This document shows positions 50,027 through 50,031 of a stretch of DNA of 50,031 nucleotides, piece after piece (the stretch's first letter is position 1; every line of letters starts with the position of its first letter). The position numbers and the translations under genes were made by a program. The notes beneath the pieces were generated by a model. It was not told where the DNA came from. It did no database searches and saw nothing but the letters and a program-made list of their open reading frames with translations. The stretch comes from Treponema sp. UBA1226. Lineage in GTDB: Bacteria; Spirochaetota; Spirochaetia; Treponematales; Treponemataceae. The stretch covers positions 200,929-250,959 of the forward strand of contig DBWY01000003.1 of NCBI GenBank assembly GCA_002309195.1, read 5' to 3'.

Positions 50027-50031
50027 ACCTA
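50016..50031 (-). rRNA. 5S rRNA, 3' end only (cut by window edge)
   Basis: Minus strand TAGGTAGCTGCCAGGC followed by a T run. Bacterial 5S rRNAs end with AGTAGG..(A)CTGCCAGGC, so this is very probably the last 16 bases of a 5S gene whose body lies beyond 50031. Only a short stretch is visible, hence moderate confidence. Confidence 0.6.

Noticed and set aside
1..50031. CRISPR arrays, transposase genes or complete prophage
   Set aside because: I looked for regular spaced repeats, transposase motifs and phage structural genes and saw none; the only mobile-element trace is the integrase tail at 3845-4012.

Overview
The window looks like chromosomal DNA of a spirochaete of the genus Treponema, probably an intestinal or rumen-type species. 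The evidence is two FlaB-type flagellin genes behind sigma-28 promoters, the spirochaete chemotaxis operon cheA - cheW/cheR-like fusion - cheX - cheY, many lipoproteins with spirochaete-style signal peptides, a very large secreted coiled-coil protein, and an A+T-rich base composition. No species name is claimed.

Layout. Positions 1-5335 hold two flagellin genes, the first cut by the window edge. Between them lie an HAD phosphatase, two related secreted proteins, a decayed M20 peptidase gene, the C-terminal relic of a tyrosine integrase and a possible frameshifted mini-gene. Positions 5530-7400 are accessory. A promoter drives a short RNA with twin hairpins that ends in a terminator, and a PBECR4-type nuclease-like protein follows at once; next come a lipoprotein and a divergent XRE regulator separated by inverted-repeat operators. 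Positions 7404-13281 hold a small zinc-ribbon membrane protein and an RND exporter / LolA-like / beta-barrel operon. Positions 13363-22512 hold a 2721-residue secreted protein with two protease-like catalytic signatures at its C-terminus and an SH3-domain partner. A COG0523 metallochaperone with a His/Asp-rich linker follows, then an atypical response regulator and the chemotaxis operon (25173-29950). Three tRNA genes (Ile-CAT, Glu-CTC, Gln-CTG) lead into azlCD, an OmpA-family protein with a sigma-28-like promoter, an endonuclease-like lipoprotein, ychF and mraY. From 36801 to 49493 an eight-gene operon encodes a complete envelope efflux machine: two small lipoproteins, TolC, adaptor, two Ig-like lipoproteins and two RND permeases. 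The window ends at an apparent 5S rRNA 3' end on the minus strand, with a partial duplicate of that end just beside it.

How it fits together. Much of the window is motility and envelope biology: flagellar filament, chemotaxis signalling, peptidoglycan precursor synthesis (mraY), OmpA and two separate RND export systems. The most unusual part is the small-RNA/PBECR4 unit at 5532-6223. Its order of promoter, structured RNA, intrinsic terminator and nuclease gene resembles a type III toxin-antitoxin locus, but I do not recognise the RNA. Second in interest are the giant dual-protease protein, and the terminator-like hairpins immediately before its ribosome binding site and before the efflux operon.
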